From contig BDDD01005080.1 of assembly GCA_001972305.1 (NCBI GenBank), positions 76,903-140,902 of the forward strand: DNA of 64,000 nucleotides, read 5' to 3'. This DNA is from Cephalotus follicularis. Taxonomy: Eukaryota; Streptophyta; Magnoliopsida; Oxalidales; Cephalotaceae. Under the pieces are notes generated by a model that did no database searches, was not told where the DNA came from, and saw only the letters and a list, made by a program, of their open reading frames with translations. Positions 33,142-43,098 of the stretch are shown piece by piece; position 1 is the stretch's first letter; each line of letters starts with the position of its first letter. Position numbers and translations under genes: made by a program.

Positions 33142-34674
33142 TCACTTCATGGTGAAAAGCTCCACCAGAAGGGTTATCACCACTGGATCATCGTGAGAGA
33201 GACGTACTCCCTCATAGTCTACCTCTAAGAAGGTTATCACCTCCTCATCTCTACCAGTTTTCAACCTTTTGCTATGATGAACTTGTTGCACAGCAAGGGA
33301 CTGTCTCCCGTAGGCTTTTCTCGCATTTTTGTGGTGCCACCAGATGCGACCCCCCCCCCCAGAGATGGTGTGGATGACACCTCTGGGTTCTTGCTGTTGT
33401 TGCTCCTCTTGCTGCTGAGGAGCCTCTTCTCTTCTTTGCTCCTTTCTTCTCTGGGGAGCATCTCTGTCGACATACTTGGGCAGGTGCCCCTTCCGAATAA
33501 GGTCCTCAATCTGATTCTTCAACTGCCTGCACTCCTCGGTATCGTGGTCGTGGTCACGATGGTACCGCCAGTATTTTTCTGTGTCCCTCTTCTCTGCCGA
33601 GGACCTCATCTTCTCGGGCCACTGGATGGGGACCTTGTCTTGCTCCACAGCAAGTATTCTGGTGCGTGTGTGTAGGAGGGGGGCAAAGTGGTTATAGGAC
33701 GGGATTGGTGCCCCTCCCCTGGATGAGCTCTCTCGTCTGGAGAGTTTCTGTCTAAGGTCTTCCTTGGACAAGTCCGACCTCTCCTTCCTCTTCTCTTTCC
33801 TCTCGGGAGCATTTCGTGAATGCTCCCCTTTCTCCTCTTGATGTCCTGACCAGAGTGTATTTTGTTTCCTGGCTGCCATCTCTTACTCGACGATGAAATA
33901 TCTCTCTGCTCTCCTCAGCAGGTCTGCCATGTCTTTCGTCGGTCGCTTCAAAAGAGAAAAGGTGAAGGATGAGTTGCTCCTCAGTCCGCTATTCAAAGCT
34001 GCCAGTGCAAAGGATGGCTCCAGATCTTTCACTGTGAGAGACTCCCTGTTGAATCTGGTGAGGTAATCTCTCAACGACTCATCTTTGCCCTGCACCACGT
34101 TGATCAAGTGGGTGGAGTTCCTCCTCTGCGTGGTGCTGTTGAGGAACTTGGTTACGAACAGTTCCATAAACTGATCGAAGTTCTCCACCGAATCCTTTGT
34201 CAAGGTGAAATACCACGACTGGGTAGCTCCGGTCAAGGTCGCTGGGAATCCTCGGCAAAGTGTAGCATCAGAGGATTGGTACATCCACATGGCTTGAATG
34301 TAAGAGAGCACATGTTGGATGGGATCCATGGACCCGTCGTATTTGTCAAGGCTTGGGAACCGAATCCCGCTAGGAACACCCTCTGCCATGATCTCGGATG
34401 TGAAGGGGTGGGCGCTGATGTTGCGCACCTCGGACAGATGTCCCCTCCCCTGTTCTGCTCCTCGGAACCTTTTTTCCAACTCAGCAAGCTTTCTGTTCAT
34501 TGCTTGCTCCACATCCTCTATGTTCCTAGCCTTGCTAGAGACACGTGACCCGCCAGCCACTGTGGTTGGGGGGTTGACCCTGCTTCCTCGCGTCATACCA
34601 GCTCTGCATGGAGCATTGGAGCACATTTGTGCCTCCTCTACTCCTCTGGCTTCCTCCCGAGGATCCACATCCAT
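33142..34674 (-). pseudogene. Tat gag (copy B)
   Basis: The N-terminal frame (33,883-34,674) has EQAMNRKLAELEKRFRGAEQ and the retrotransposon gag core with SWYFTLTKDSVENFDQFMEL and LRDYLTRFNRESLTVKDLEP. The C-terminal frame (33,142-33,879) has a basic region and the zinc-finger-like YHRDHDHDTEECRQLKNQI typical of Tat gag. Gag builds the particle. Both frames are long, but the element as a whole is broken. Confidence 0.88.
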
Positions 34675-35092
34675 GGCGTGGTGTTCAGGGCTCTAAGATG
34701 CATTGATCTCAGGTCTCCTCCCCAGGGGAATAATATCCCCTGACCACCTTGGGGGAAGTTCGTCTCCCCTCGATGGGTTTCGCCTGGCACCTCGGGGGCG
34801 CCGTGTCTCCACCCCTGGTCTGCTGGGACCAGAAACTCCTCAGACCACTGGCGGAGCAAGCCCGACATGCTTCTGTTGATTAGCCAAACTTGTGACCAAC
34901 AAATGTGTAAGGCGTTCCAACCCTTGGATTAATTGATTGAGCTGCTCCCCTGTGACGGGAGCTTCTTCTTGGGCCACCACTTGGACGGCTTCCGGGAGAG
35001 GAGGAGGGACCTCCTGTTATTGGCTGCCCGAGGCTCCCAACAGGTTGTTGTTCTTTCTCATAGGCATGGTTGTTGATAGCTTTTTGCTGCGT

Positions 35093-35112
35093 TTCCCACA
35101 GACGGCGCCAAC
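35093..35112 (-). promoter_or_regulatory. Primer binding site of Tat copy B
   Basis: On the minus strand TTGGCGCCGTCTGTGGGAA directly follows the LTR end ...GCATCAACA. This sequence and position are typical of the Tat primer binding site. Confidence 0.75.
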
Positions 35113-35227
35113 TGTTGATGCAAAATTCCTTCCCTCAACAGTACCCCACGTGTAAGGGCTTGGTTTGTTTTGGGAAACGTTGTTTTAATGCTCCGAGATG
35201 AAGGTAGAAGATGACTGTGAGTATTTT
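35113..35227 (-). repeat. 5' LTR piece of Tat copy B
   Basis: The piece matches 19,797-19,911 from TGTTGATGCAAAATTCC to GACTGTGAGT. Only the end of the LTR next to the primer site remains. Confidence 0.85.
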
Positions 35228-35280
35228 ATGTTAATTGCCTTTACCGCTTTAAAGTCGCGTTTTCTAAACGGGGTGTGACA
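35228..35280 (+). repeat. LTR tail of the TGTAACGCCC family
   Basis: The 53 bases ATGTTAATTGCC...ACGGGGTGTGACA resemble the last bases of the solo LTR at 17,490-19,292 (TATGTTAATTGCC...GCGGGGTGTGACA). The tail sits exactly between the Tat LTR piece and the copia element. It is followed by AAAATA, as is the solo LTR. Confidence 0.65.
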
Positions 35281-35458
35281 AAAATAAATTAATTTAGTTA
35301 AGGAAGATAACTCAAATGAGATTGAAGTAGACCTTTTTGAAAATGAAGTAGCTTTTCTAGAAAAGGAAAATAGAAATCTTAAGGAAGAGATAGACGCTTT
35401 AAAGAAGACTTTTTCAAAGTTTTCTACTAGTAGTGAAAAGCTTGAAAATCTTCTTGGT

Positions 35459-36027
35459 ATGCAAAGGTATGTATTTGATAAGGCCGAACTAGGATATGAA
35501 GAGATGAATAATGTTAAGTTTTATCAAAACTTCTTTGAAAGGAAAGAAAGGATAGAAAAAGATAAGGTTGAAAAAGTTCATATTAAGAAGAAAATTGTAA
35601 AAATTTCTTATGACTATTGTGGTAAGATTGGACATGCATCTTTTTCTTGCTTTCATAAAAAGAATGCCATGTTTAAGAAAAATATGACTGACTCTTGTAA
35701 TTTTTGTGGCAAACGTGGACATGTATCTTCATTATGCTATCATAAGAAAAATGCTATATTAAAAAAAAGATAAATATTTCATGTAGCCATTGTGGTAAAT
35801 ATGGTCATCATTCATCATCTTGTTTTTATAAAAGAAACATTTTGTATAAAGGAAAAATGATTGTATCTTGTAATAATTGTGGTAAGAATGGCCATACCTC
35901 TACTTCATGTTTTTATAAAGAAAATATTTTGAATGATTCAAATTTCACTAGAATAAAGAAAAGTTGGGTTCCCAAAGAAACCATTATGACTAACCCCAAA
36001 GGACCCAAAATTTGTTGGGTTCCTTAA
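35459..36027 (+). pseudogene. Copia gag zinc-knuckle region
   Basis: There are four CCHC-like knuckles: YCGKIGHASFSC, CNFCGKRGHVSSLC, CSHCGKYGHHSSSC and CNNCGKNGHTSTSC, each followed by HKKN or YK(R/E)N. They bind RNA in copia gag. Multiple knuckles in tandem are unusual compared with the one or two of most copia gags. The region is partly open and belongs to a fossil. Confidence 0.82.
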
Positions 36028-36054
36028 ACAAAAATTTGAAATTTAATTTTGTAG

Positions 36055-37340
36055 GTGTGCTTGAAAGCACTATCCAAGAAGATGCAATGGTACTTGGTTT
36101 GTGGGTGCCCCAAGCATATGACGGGCGACAAAAGCCTCTTCGTCAAATTCGAATCAAAGGAAGGAGGAGATGTAACTTTTGGAGACAATGCAAAAGGAAA
36201 GATCAAAGGCTTTGGCTCCATAGGTAACAATAAAACCTCTATTCATAATGTTCTATTTGTTGATGGACTCAAACACAATCTCTTGAGCATAAGTCAATTA
36301 TGTGACAAGGATTGTAGAGTCACCTTTGAAAAGGACTCTTGTAAAGTGATAGACATAAATAATAATCAAATTAAGTTTGTAGGATATAGACATGAGAATG
36401 TATGTGTGGTAGATATAGATGACATGAATAATGTTAAATGTCTAGTGTCTATAAATGAAGATAGTTGGCTATGGCATGGAAGATTAGGTCATGTAGGTAT
36501 GTCAACAATTTCTAAGCTTCTAAAACATGAACTAGTTAAAGATCTTCCCAAAATTAGTTTTGAAAAAGATAAAGTTTGTGACACGTGTCAATATGGGAAA
36601 CAAACTAGAACATCATTTAAAACCAAAGACATTGTTTCTACAACTAGGCCATTGCAACTTTTGCATATATATTTATTTGGTCCAATAGATATTAGAAGTC
36701 TAGGTGGTAAATCTTATGCCATGGTCATAGTAGATGATTATTCTAGATAAACATGGACTATTTTCCTTGCCCACAAAAATGAAGCTTTGAAAGAATTTTC
36801 AAACATTTGTAAAATTGTTCAAAAAGAGAAGGAAACTTCAATTGTAAAAATTAGGAGTGATCATGGAAAGGAATTTGAAAATAACCTTTTTGAAAGCTTT
36901 TGCAATGAAAACGGTTACACACATGAGTTCTCCACTCCTAGAACACCTCAACAAAATGGGGTTGTTGAAATGAAAAATAGAACTCTACAAGAAATGTGTA
37001 GAACCCTTTTAAATGAAAATAACTTACCAAAATATTTTTGGGCGGAAACCATAAATACTTCATGCTATATTCTAAATCGTATGTCTATAAGGACAATTCT
37101 AAAAAAGACTCCATATGAATTATGGAGGGGGAGAAAGCCTAACATTGGTTATTTTCACACCTTCGGATGCAAGTGCTTCATCCACAACAATGGAAAAGAG
37201 CATCTTGATAAATTCAACTCCAAAATCGACGAAGGTATCTTTCTCGGTTATTCATCTAGTAGTAGAGCTTATAGATGTTTTAATAAAAGAACATTACTTG
37301 TTGAAGAATCAATGCATGTTGTTTTTTATGAAACTAACCT
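36055..37340 (+). pseudogene. Copia protease and integrase
   Basis: The protease segment has CPKHMTGDKSLF. The pre-integrase zinc segment has WHGRLGHVGMSTISKL and CDTCQYGKQTRTSF. The core has [18 protein letters not shown] and [18 protein letters not shown], and a conserved end has [19 protein letters not shown]. It is a fossil within a broken element. Confidence 0.88.
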
Positions 37341-37619
37341 GAAACTTCCAAAAGAAGTTATCGATGTTGATTCTTTAGAGTTTTTAGGAGATAAGGTTAA
37401 GGAGTTAAACATAGATGGCGACAAAAAGGAGGAGTTCAAAAATGAAGAATCCTCTCAAGAAAGCTATCAAGAAGCTCTCCATGAAAAGACTTTGAAGGTG
37501 GTAAGAGGACACCCTCATGAAGTGATAATAAGTAATCCTAGATTAGGAGTATCTACTAGGTCTAATATTAATCATATTTATATTGCATTTTTGTCACAAA
37601 TAGAACCTAGGAATATAGA

Positions 37620-39108
37620 AGAAGCCGAAAAGGATGAAAATTGGATTAATGCCATGCAAGAGGAATTAAACCAATTTGAAAGAAATAAAGTATGGAATCT
37701 AGTTCCTAGACCTAATGAACAAAACATATTTAGTACTAAATGGGTATTTCGAAATAAAGTAGATGATCAAGGAATAGTGATTAGAATTAAAGCTAGGTTA
37801 GTTGCTAAGGGGTATTCCCAAGAAGAGGGAATTGACTTTGATGAGTCATTTGCTCCTGTAGCAAGACTAGAATCCATACGTATGTTACTAGCATACGCAT
37901 CCTTTAACGATTTCACCATCTGCCAAATGGATGTAAAAAGTGCTTTTCTAAATGGTGTAATAAAGGAGGAGGTGTATGTGGAAAAACCTCCCGGGTTTGA
38001 AAACCCTCATTCGCCAAAACATGTGTATAAACTTTCTGAAGCCTTATATGGCCTGAAACAAGCTCCTAGAGCATGGTATGAAAAACTAAATAGTTTCTTA
38101 CGTGAAAAAGGATTTAAGATAGGGACAATTGATATTACATTATTTACCAAAACTCTTAATAAATAAATTTTGATTGTTTAAATTTACATTGATGATATCA
38201 TCTTTGGTTATACTAATGAAAAGTTGTGCAAGATCTTTGCTAAGATTATGCAGGACGAATTTGAGATGAGTATGATGGGAGAGCTAAACTATTTCCTTGG
38301 ACTTCAAGTCAAACAACTAGAGGAAGGAATCTTCATCAACCAATCTAAGTACGTCAAAGACCTACTCAAAAGATTTGGATTGGAAAGCTCCAAGAAAAGT
38401 AAGACCCCGATGAGCACAACTACTAAACTAGATAAGGATGAACAAGGTAAACCTATAGACCAAAAACTTTATAGAAGCATAATAGGTTTGTTGCTTTATT
38501 TAATGGCTAGTATGCCGGATATATTGTTTAGTGTGTGTTTATGTGCTAGATTTCAAGCATGCCCTAAGGAATCCCACTTGCATGCGGTAATTTTTTTTTT
38601 TAAGTATCTAGCTTATACACCATCATTAGGACTATGGTATCCTAGGAATTCATCATTTGACTTGCACACATACTCCGATGCCGATTTCGGAGGTTACAAA
38701 GTAGATAGAAAAAGTACAAGTGGCACTTGTCAATTATTAGGCAATATGCTCATTTCTTGGTTTAGCAAGAAACAAAATTCGGTAGCACTTTCTACTACCG
38801 AAGCTGAGTACATTGCCGCTGGAAGTTGTTGTGCATAAATAATGTGGATGAAACAAAAACTTCTTGATTATGGCTTTAATTTTGAGAAAGTGCCGATTAG
38901 GTGTGACAACACAAGCGCAATTTGTCTAGGAAAAAATCCCGTACATCATTCTAGGACAAAACATATTGATATTAGGTATCATTTTATAAAAGACCATATT
39001 GAGAAAGGTGACATTGATTTAATCTTCATTCAGACTCAACAACAAGTCGCGGACATTTTCACAAAACCCTTAGATGAACTAACTTTCTCGAAATATAGAT
39101 TAGAATAA
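37620..39108 (+). pseudogene. Copia reverse transcriptase and RNase H
   Basis: RT words are [48 protein letters not shown] and, near 38,190, IYIDDIIFG. RNase H words are YSDADFGGYKVDRKSTSGTC, LSTTEAEYIAAG and the C-terminal HIDIRYHFIKDHIEKGDI and VADIFTKPL. It is a fossil, broken. Confidence 0.9.
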
Positions 39109-39224
39109 GGGTTGTGTGAAATTGAATGATCAACATGATTGGTATGTGCTTGCTTAATATGCTTGTTTGTTCATTGATGCATCATTTGCACTCATTAATG
39201 CGCGAATTCGTAAAATCGGCAGAA

Positions 39225-39425
39225 AAGTAGAGAAAAGTGCCGACGCCCAGAATCTAAGTGTCAGCGCTTAACACTGCACTTAGAATTAGAACTTTGCAAA
39301 ACATGCAAAGCGTCGACGCTTAGAATTCAAATGTCAGCGCTTTAACAATAAAATTAGGGTTCGAAATTTGAAATTGCACAAAGTGACACCGCTTTAAGAA
39401 AAAGTGTCCATGCTTTCATCGGACT
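39225..39425. repeat. GTCGAC/GTCAGCGC words in the copia post-pol spacer
   Basis: The spacer holds AAAGCGTCGACGCTTAGAA near 39,307 and several GTGTCAGCGCTT variants, the same word type as in this family's LTR. The cluster is internal, upstream of the extra open frame. Confidence 0.75.
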
Positions 39426-39560
39426 ATAAGACACATTTCTTCATCTGTCAAACTTTTTTTGCCCAAAAATTAGAACCCAAAACCCCCAAAAACCAATTTT
39501 CGGCAATTTTTGATTGATTTCTCTTCGATAAACACATATACATCACTAAAATCACTAAAC

Positions 39561-40118
39561 ATGCCGAAAACAAAGAACATTGAAGATGGGCAATCATCCG
39601 GAAAGAAAGTAAAGCACAAGGGACAAAAGAACAAGAAAGGAACCGCAACTGTCAATCCACCCACGCCAGAAGAGATTCCTCCTGTGATAAGGTATCCCAA
39701 AGCTTACTTTAACCGCAAGAATCTCGTAGGAAAGACTCTAGACTTTGAATTTTGCAATAGAGAAGGGTTCCCCATTGTAGGATGGTTGGAGGAACTAGGT
39801 TTATCTCCTTTGTTTAGCATAAATCTGCCTCATTATCCCGATTTAATGAAGGAATTTTATGTTAATATCCTCTCTAGTTTTAGTGTAAGCTTGAGCACTA
39901 GTGTTAAGAACAAGGGGATAAAATTCACTTATACGACCTTAGCTTCAATTTTAGAGATTCCATGTAAAGGTGATAGGGGATGGAATCAACGAAACTGGAT
40001 TATTACCGATGAATTTAACAAAGAAGAATGTGTGCGAATGTTGTTTGGAGAAAATGCTGATATGATGCAAAGAATGTACACTAGAAAACTTAGTTTGCAT
40101 CATAGGTTTTTACACTGA
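39561..40118 (+). other. Extra open frame after copia pol, first part
   Basis: From MPKTKNIEDGQSSGKKVKHK the frame has a lysine-rich head, then a globular part with YPKAYFNRKNL, MKEFYVNILSSF and GIKFTYTTLASILEIP. The pattern FY-N...-G--F----I--IL-IP resembles the 'putative plant transposon protein' domain found in many plant retroelement extra ORFs. SIRE-lineage copia elements often carry an additional ORF between pol and the 3' LTR. No signal peptide or membrane segment is evident, so an envelope role is not supported. It is a fossil. Confidence 0.6.
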
Positions 40119-40163
40119 ACCGTAGCCACACACATTTTACCAAAAGCCGGTGGTTTTGATGAA

Positions 40164-40757
40164 GTGACCCACATGGAGACATATACCATGTTCCATATAA
40201 TCACGGGTCAAAAGATCAATGTACCTATGCTAATCATCAACCATATGAACGCTATGCACACTAGGGAGAATGCACGCTTACCCTATAGAATTATCATCAC
40301 AAAAATCCTCATGCATTTTGGAGTAGACTTCAGTGGAGAACTACATCATACACTCCAAAGTGCAGATAAGTTAGGCAAGGGGACTCTAGGTAGAATGGGC
40401 TTTAAGAAGCACAAGAGACTAGGCACTTGGATCCCGAGAGAAGAGGATTCAAATAGGATGATTGAAGATGTGGAAGGGGAAGAAATGGGTGATGAAGCTC
40501 AAGGGGAAACTGCACATGAGCCTCAAGTCGATCCGCCACGAAATGTCAACATGCCAAGCAATCAATTCAAAGCACTCTTGGAAGCAATCAAAGGCATACA
40601 GTAAGAGGTCAAAGACATCAAGATCGATGTTCAAACCATCAAGAGAAAACAAGAGAGAATGGCAAGAAGACTTGTGGCAGAAGGAATGGTTGGAGATGAA
40701 AGCTTAATCACATCCTCGAGTGACGAACCTGAAGCTACTCAAAGAGAGGATGAATGA
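40164..40757 (+). other. Extra open frame after copia pol, second part
   Basis: The frame has MLIINHMNAMHTRENARLPY and ITKILMHFGVDFSGE, then KHKRLGTWIPREED and an acidic tail (about 40,440-40,604), with further acidic coding-like sequence to about 40,757. It continues the same extra-ORF type as the preceding piece. It belongs to a broken element. Confidence 0.55.
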
Positions 40758-41442
40758 GCTACTGATGAGCTGGGAGACTTGGATACTCCCATGGATGACT
40801 GAGCATCATGCATTTCATTTTTAATTGTGCATCATGGTTTTATGATGTGTTTTTTTTTTTGAAAAACAACTTGATAAACTTGTAATGAAGTTTGTTTGAT
40901 TAACATTATGATAGTTTGCAATCTATTTCTATGTTTGAACTGCGAAAACAATATTTGTAAGATTGATATTTTGATTGTGAGTTGAATGATTGTCAATGGT
41001 TTAATCTCTTTATGCAATTTCAACTTATGATGTTGTTAAGTTTAATGTCTTGAATTAAATGATAATGTTAGTTGAATGTGTTAGTATTCAATGATTTGAT
41101 GATATTGAGTTATACACTAGATATCTTGAAATAGGATATTAATTTGAATGGAACAATTATACGTGTATTGATTGAAATTAGTTCAATCCTTTTTGAAATG
41201 ATAACAAAGAGGGGGAGATATATATATATATTGTGAGAAAATATAAAAAGAAATAGGGAGATAATTGATAGGAAGAACGCAATGAAAAGTTAAATACCCC
41301 TTGTCACTCTAAGGGGGCGGTTATGAATTGAGGGTGAGTTAAAACTTTGTTTAACTTATGAGGTTTGTAATATTATGCATTATGATACTCTTAACTTGTC
41401 TAAATGTATAACAAATTTTGTCATCATCAAAAAGGGAGAGAT
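40758..41442 (+). other. Copia 3' non-coding region and purine tract
   Basis: This AT-rich untranslated region ends in the purine tract AAAAAGGGAGAG at about 41,429, directly before the LTR start TGTTGACA. A TA microsatellite lies near 41,220. Confidence 0.65.
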
Positions 41443-41563
41443 TGTTGACATTTATGTCTCAAACCTAGTTTTGATGATAACATATTTATATTTTAACAAA
41501 GTTTCTTTATGTGCAAGAAAAGAAAGAATGTTGAAAAACAAACAAGAAAATTGGAATTACAGG

Positions 41564-41860
41564 TTAAAGCGTCGACGCTTTAAAAGTAAGCGTCAGCGCA
41601 TAAGGGAACCGTCGAAAGCTGGGAACAAAACGCCAACAGTTGGAGCATTACAAGCAAAGAAGAAATTGTCCAACCGTCAACACTCTGATGAAAGCGTCAG
41701 CGCTTTGAGGCTAACCACCAGTGCTTAAGAGGGCTACAACAGCGGTTAAAAACAGGGACTTTTGGGCCAATCAAAATTTCCCAAAGCGTCGACGCTCAAT
41801 GCAAACCGTCAACCCTTTGAGGACAACCGTCGACCCCAAAATTCAAGACCGCCAGCGTTT
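41564..41860. repeat. Palindrome cluster TTAAAGCGTCGACGCTTTAA (copia LTR)
   Basis: A perfect 20-bp palindrome lies at 41,564-41,583. Variants follow (GTAAGCGTCAGCGC, ACCGTCAACACT, AAAGCGTCAGCGCTTTGA, AAAGCGTCGACGCTCAA, AACCGTCGACCCC). Confidence 0.88.
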
Positions 41861-42189
41861 AGAGCAAATAAGATGAATATACAAAAAGAGAAAACAACAA
41901 ATTGCAAAGAGCAACCAAGATCATCAAAAAGCTTCATATCAAGTTCTATTTTGTGCCTTAGCTTATAATTTGTTCATATTAATTTGAGAGCATCCATCTT
42001 GTAAAATCCAACCTTTGAGAGGTTAAGATCAAACCCAAACTCTTCATTATACACCTTGATTGTAATAGGGGAGTGAACCCAAAAATTGTAAGTGATTGAG
42101 GTCAATCACGAACAAGTGTAAAGGTGCACCGAATAGTGCCTACAAATTTATTCGGAGACTAGTGGAAACACAAGGAGATTCTTGGGAAA

Positions 42190-42229
42190 AGTGGACGTAT
42201 GCAAGAGTTAAGCCGAACCACTATAAAAC
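42190..42229 (+). promoter_or_regulatory. LTR promoter-like box (copia 3' LTR)
   Basis: GTGGACGTATGCA, a short gap, then GCCGAACCACTATAAAA and a TC-rich start region. The TATAAAA and its position near the LTR's transcribed part suggest a core promoter. The same layout is in the copia LTR at 62,741-62,780 (minus strand) and in the unrelated LTRs at 47,619 and 60,472. Confidence 0.6.
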
Positions 42230-42298
42230 CGTGTTTGCAACTCTCTTACTCTGTCTCTTTAATTATTTTATTTGTTTGTCTTTGATTGCATATTACAT

Positions 42299-43098
42299 CG
42301 TGTCCATATCGTGCATGGACGGGAGAAAACGGCTGGAGATGAGAGAGAAAACGTGCCCATGATGTATGACCGTGCACAGGTTGCACATCTCGCACAAAGC
42401 GTCGACACTTTCAACAAAATCGTCAACACTTATATAACATGGCACTAAACGTCGACGTCTTTCTATAAGACATCGACGCCTATACTAGCATTAAGCGTCG
42501 ACGCTTCCCAGAAGGGGTCGACGCTTTGACTAACCGGTGAAGCAAATTTTGAGTCTAACTCTTTTAGTGATTTCATGAACCCTTCGAATATTGATTAAGT
42601 AAGATCAAACAAATATGTTTCAATAAAATGTAAAATCCACTTAACCGATATTTGATAAAATATCACCAAGACTTAATGTCACCAACATATTAAAGAACTA
42701 ATTATTATTGGGCAGGAACCCTATAAAATATTGGTTAAAATTGGAGGTGTTCATAAATTACCGAAATACCCATAGGGTTCGGTATAGCCATTCTAAATAG
42801 TCATAGACCAATTTAAATGCTCTCAGAATAATATCTAATATTATCCAAATGGAAAAAATAATCTGATTAGTTTTCTCATAATTTATTACACACCGTCGTA
42901 ACGCAAGACTTTCTAAGCCATCGGTTCACGTGTACTATAATCCCTTGTCTTACTTGGCCCTGATTGAGGTATAGGGAAAGGATACATATCAACCCTAGAT
43001 AAAACCTCAATATCTAAAATATCTGATTATTACAAGGACCTTTGGCAGATTCTCCAGAAATCTAATTTCCAATCTACCTCAACCTTGACCAAGGATTT
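42299..43098. other. Non-coding flank with GTCGAC words
   Basis: No gene is supported. A cluster at 42,395-42,530 has AAAGCGTCGACACTTT, AAACGTCGACGTCTTT, AAGACATCGACGCC and AAGCGTCGACGCTT. The rest is AT-rich. It is probably an old LTR remnant, repeated at 44,900-45,699. Confidence 0.55.

Larger units (their letters stand above)
19797..35227 (-). mobile_element. Tat-lineage Ty3/gypsy element, copy B (fossil)
   Basis: This is the most complete Tat copy here. On the minus strand it has a 5' LTR piece, PBS, gag, protease, RT-RNase H, integrase, an antisense gene on the plus strand and a 3' LTR. It contains the nested Tekay element 21,424-27,491. It is broken, with roughly ten breaks across the coding parts. 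The 5' LTR is only partly present, so LTR dating and target duplication cannot be checked. It must be older than the nested Tekay element. Confidence 0.92.
35281..42298 (+). mobile_element. SIRE/Maximus-like Ty1/copia element (fossil)
   Basis: The plus-strand order is gag zinc knuckles, protease, integrase, RT, RNase H, extra open frames, purine tract and the start of a 3' LTR. This is the copia order, with integrase before RT. The extra frames after pol and an LTR of the same family as the 1.39-kb LTR at 62,563-63,948 fit the SIRE lineage. The 5' LTR and the start of gag are not in the element as found. It is broken, with roughly five or six breaks. Confidence 0.88.
41443..42298 (+). repeat. 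3' LTR (partial) of the copia element
   Basis: It starts TGTTGACATTTATGTCTCAA, matching the reverse complement at 63,948. It includes the palindrome cluster 41,564-41,860, a promoter-like box at 42,190-42,229 and an R-like tail. Its sequence joins unrelated repeat DNA at 42,299. Confidence 0.85.

Noticed and set aside
39561-40604. Envelope gene in the copia element
   Set aside because: The position fits what has been called envelope-like, but I see no signal peptide, membrane segment or fusion-like stretch, so only an extra open frame is claimed.
41564-41583. GTCGAC sites as cloning or linker artefacts (SalI site)
   Set aside because: The sites sit in long family-specific palindromes, vary naturally and occur in diverged copies, so they are genomic.
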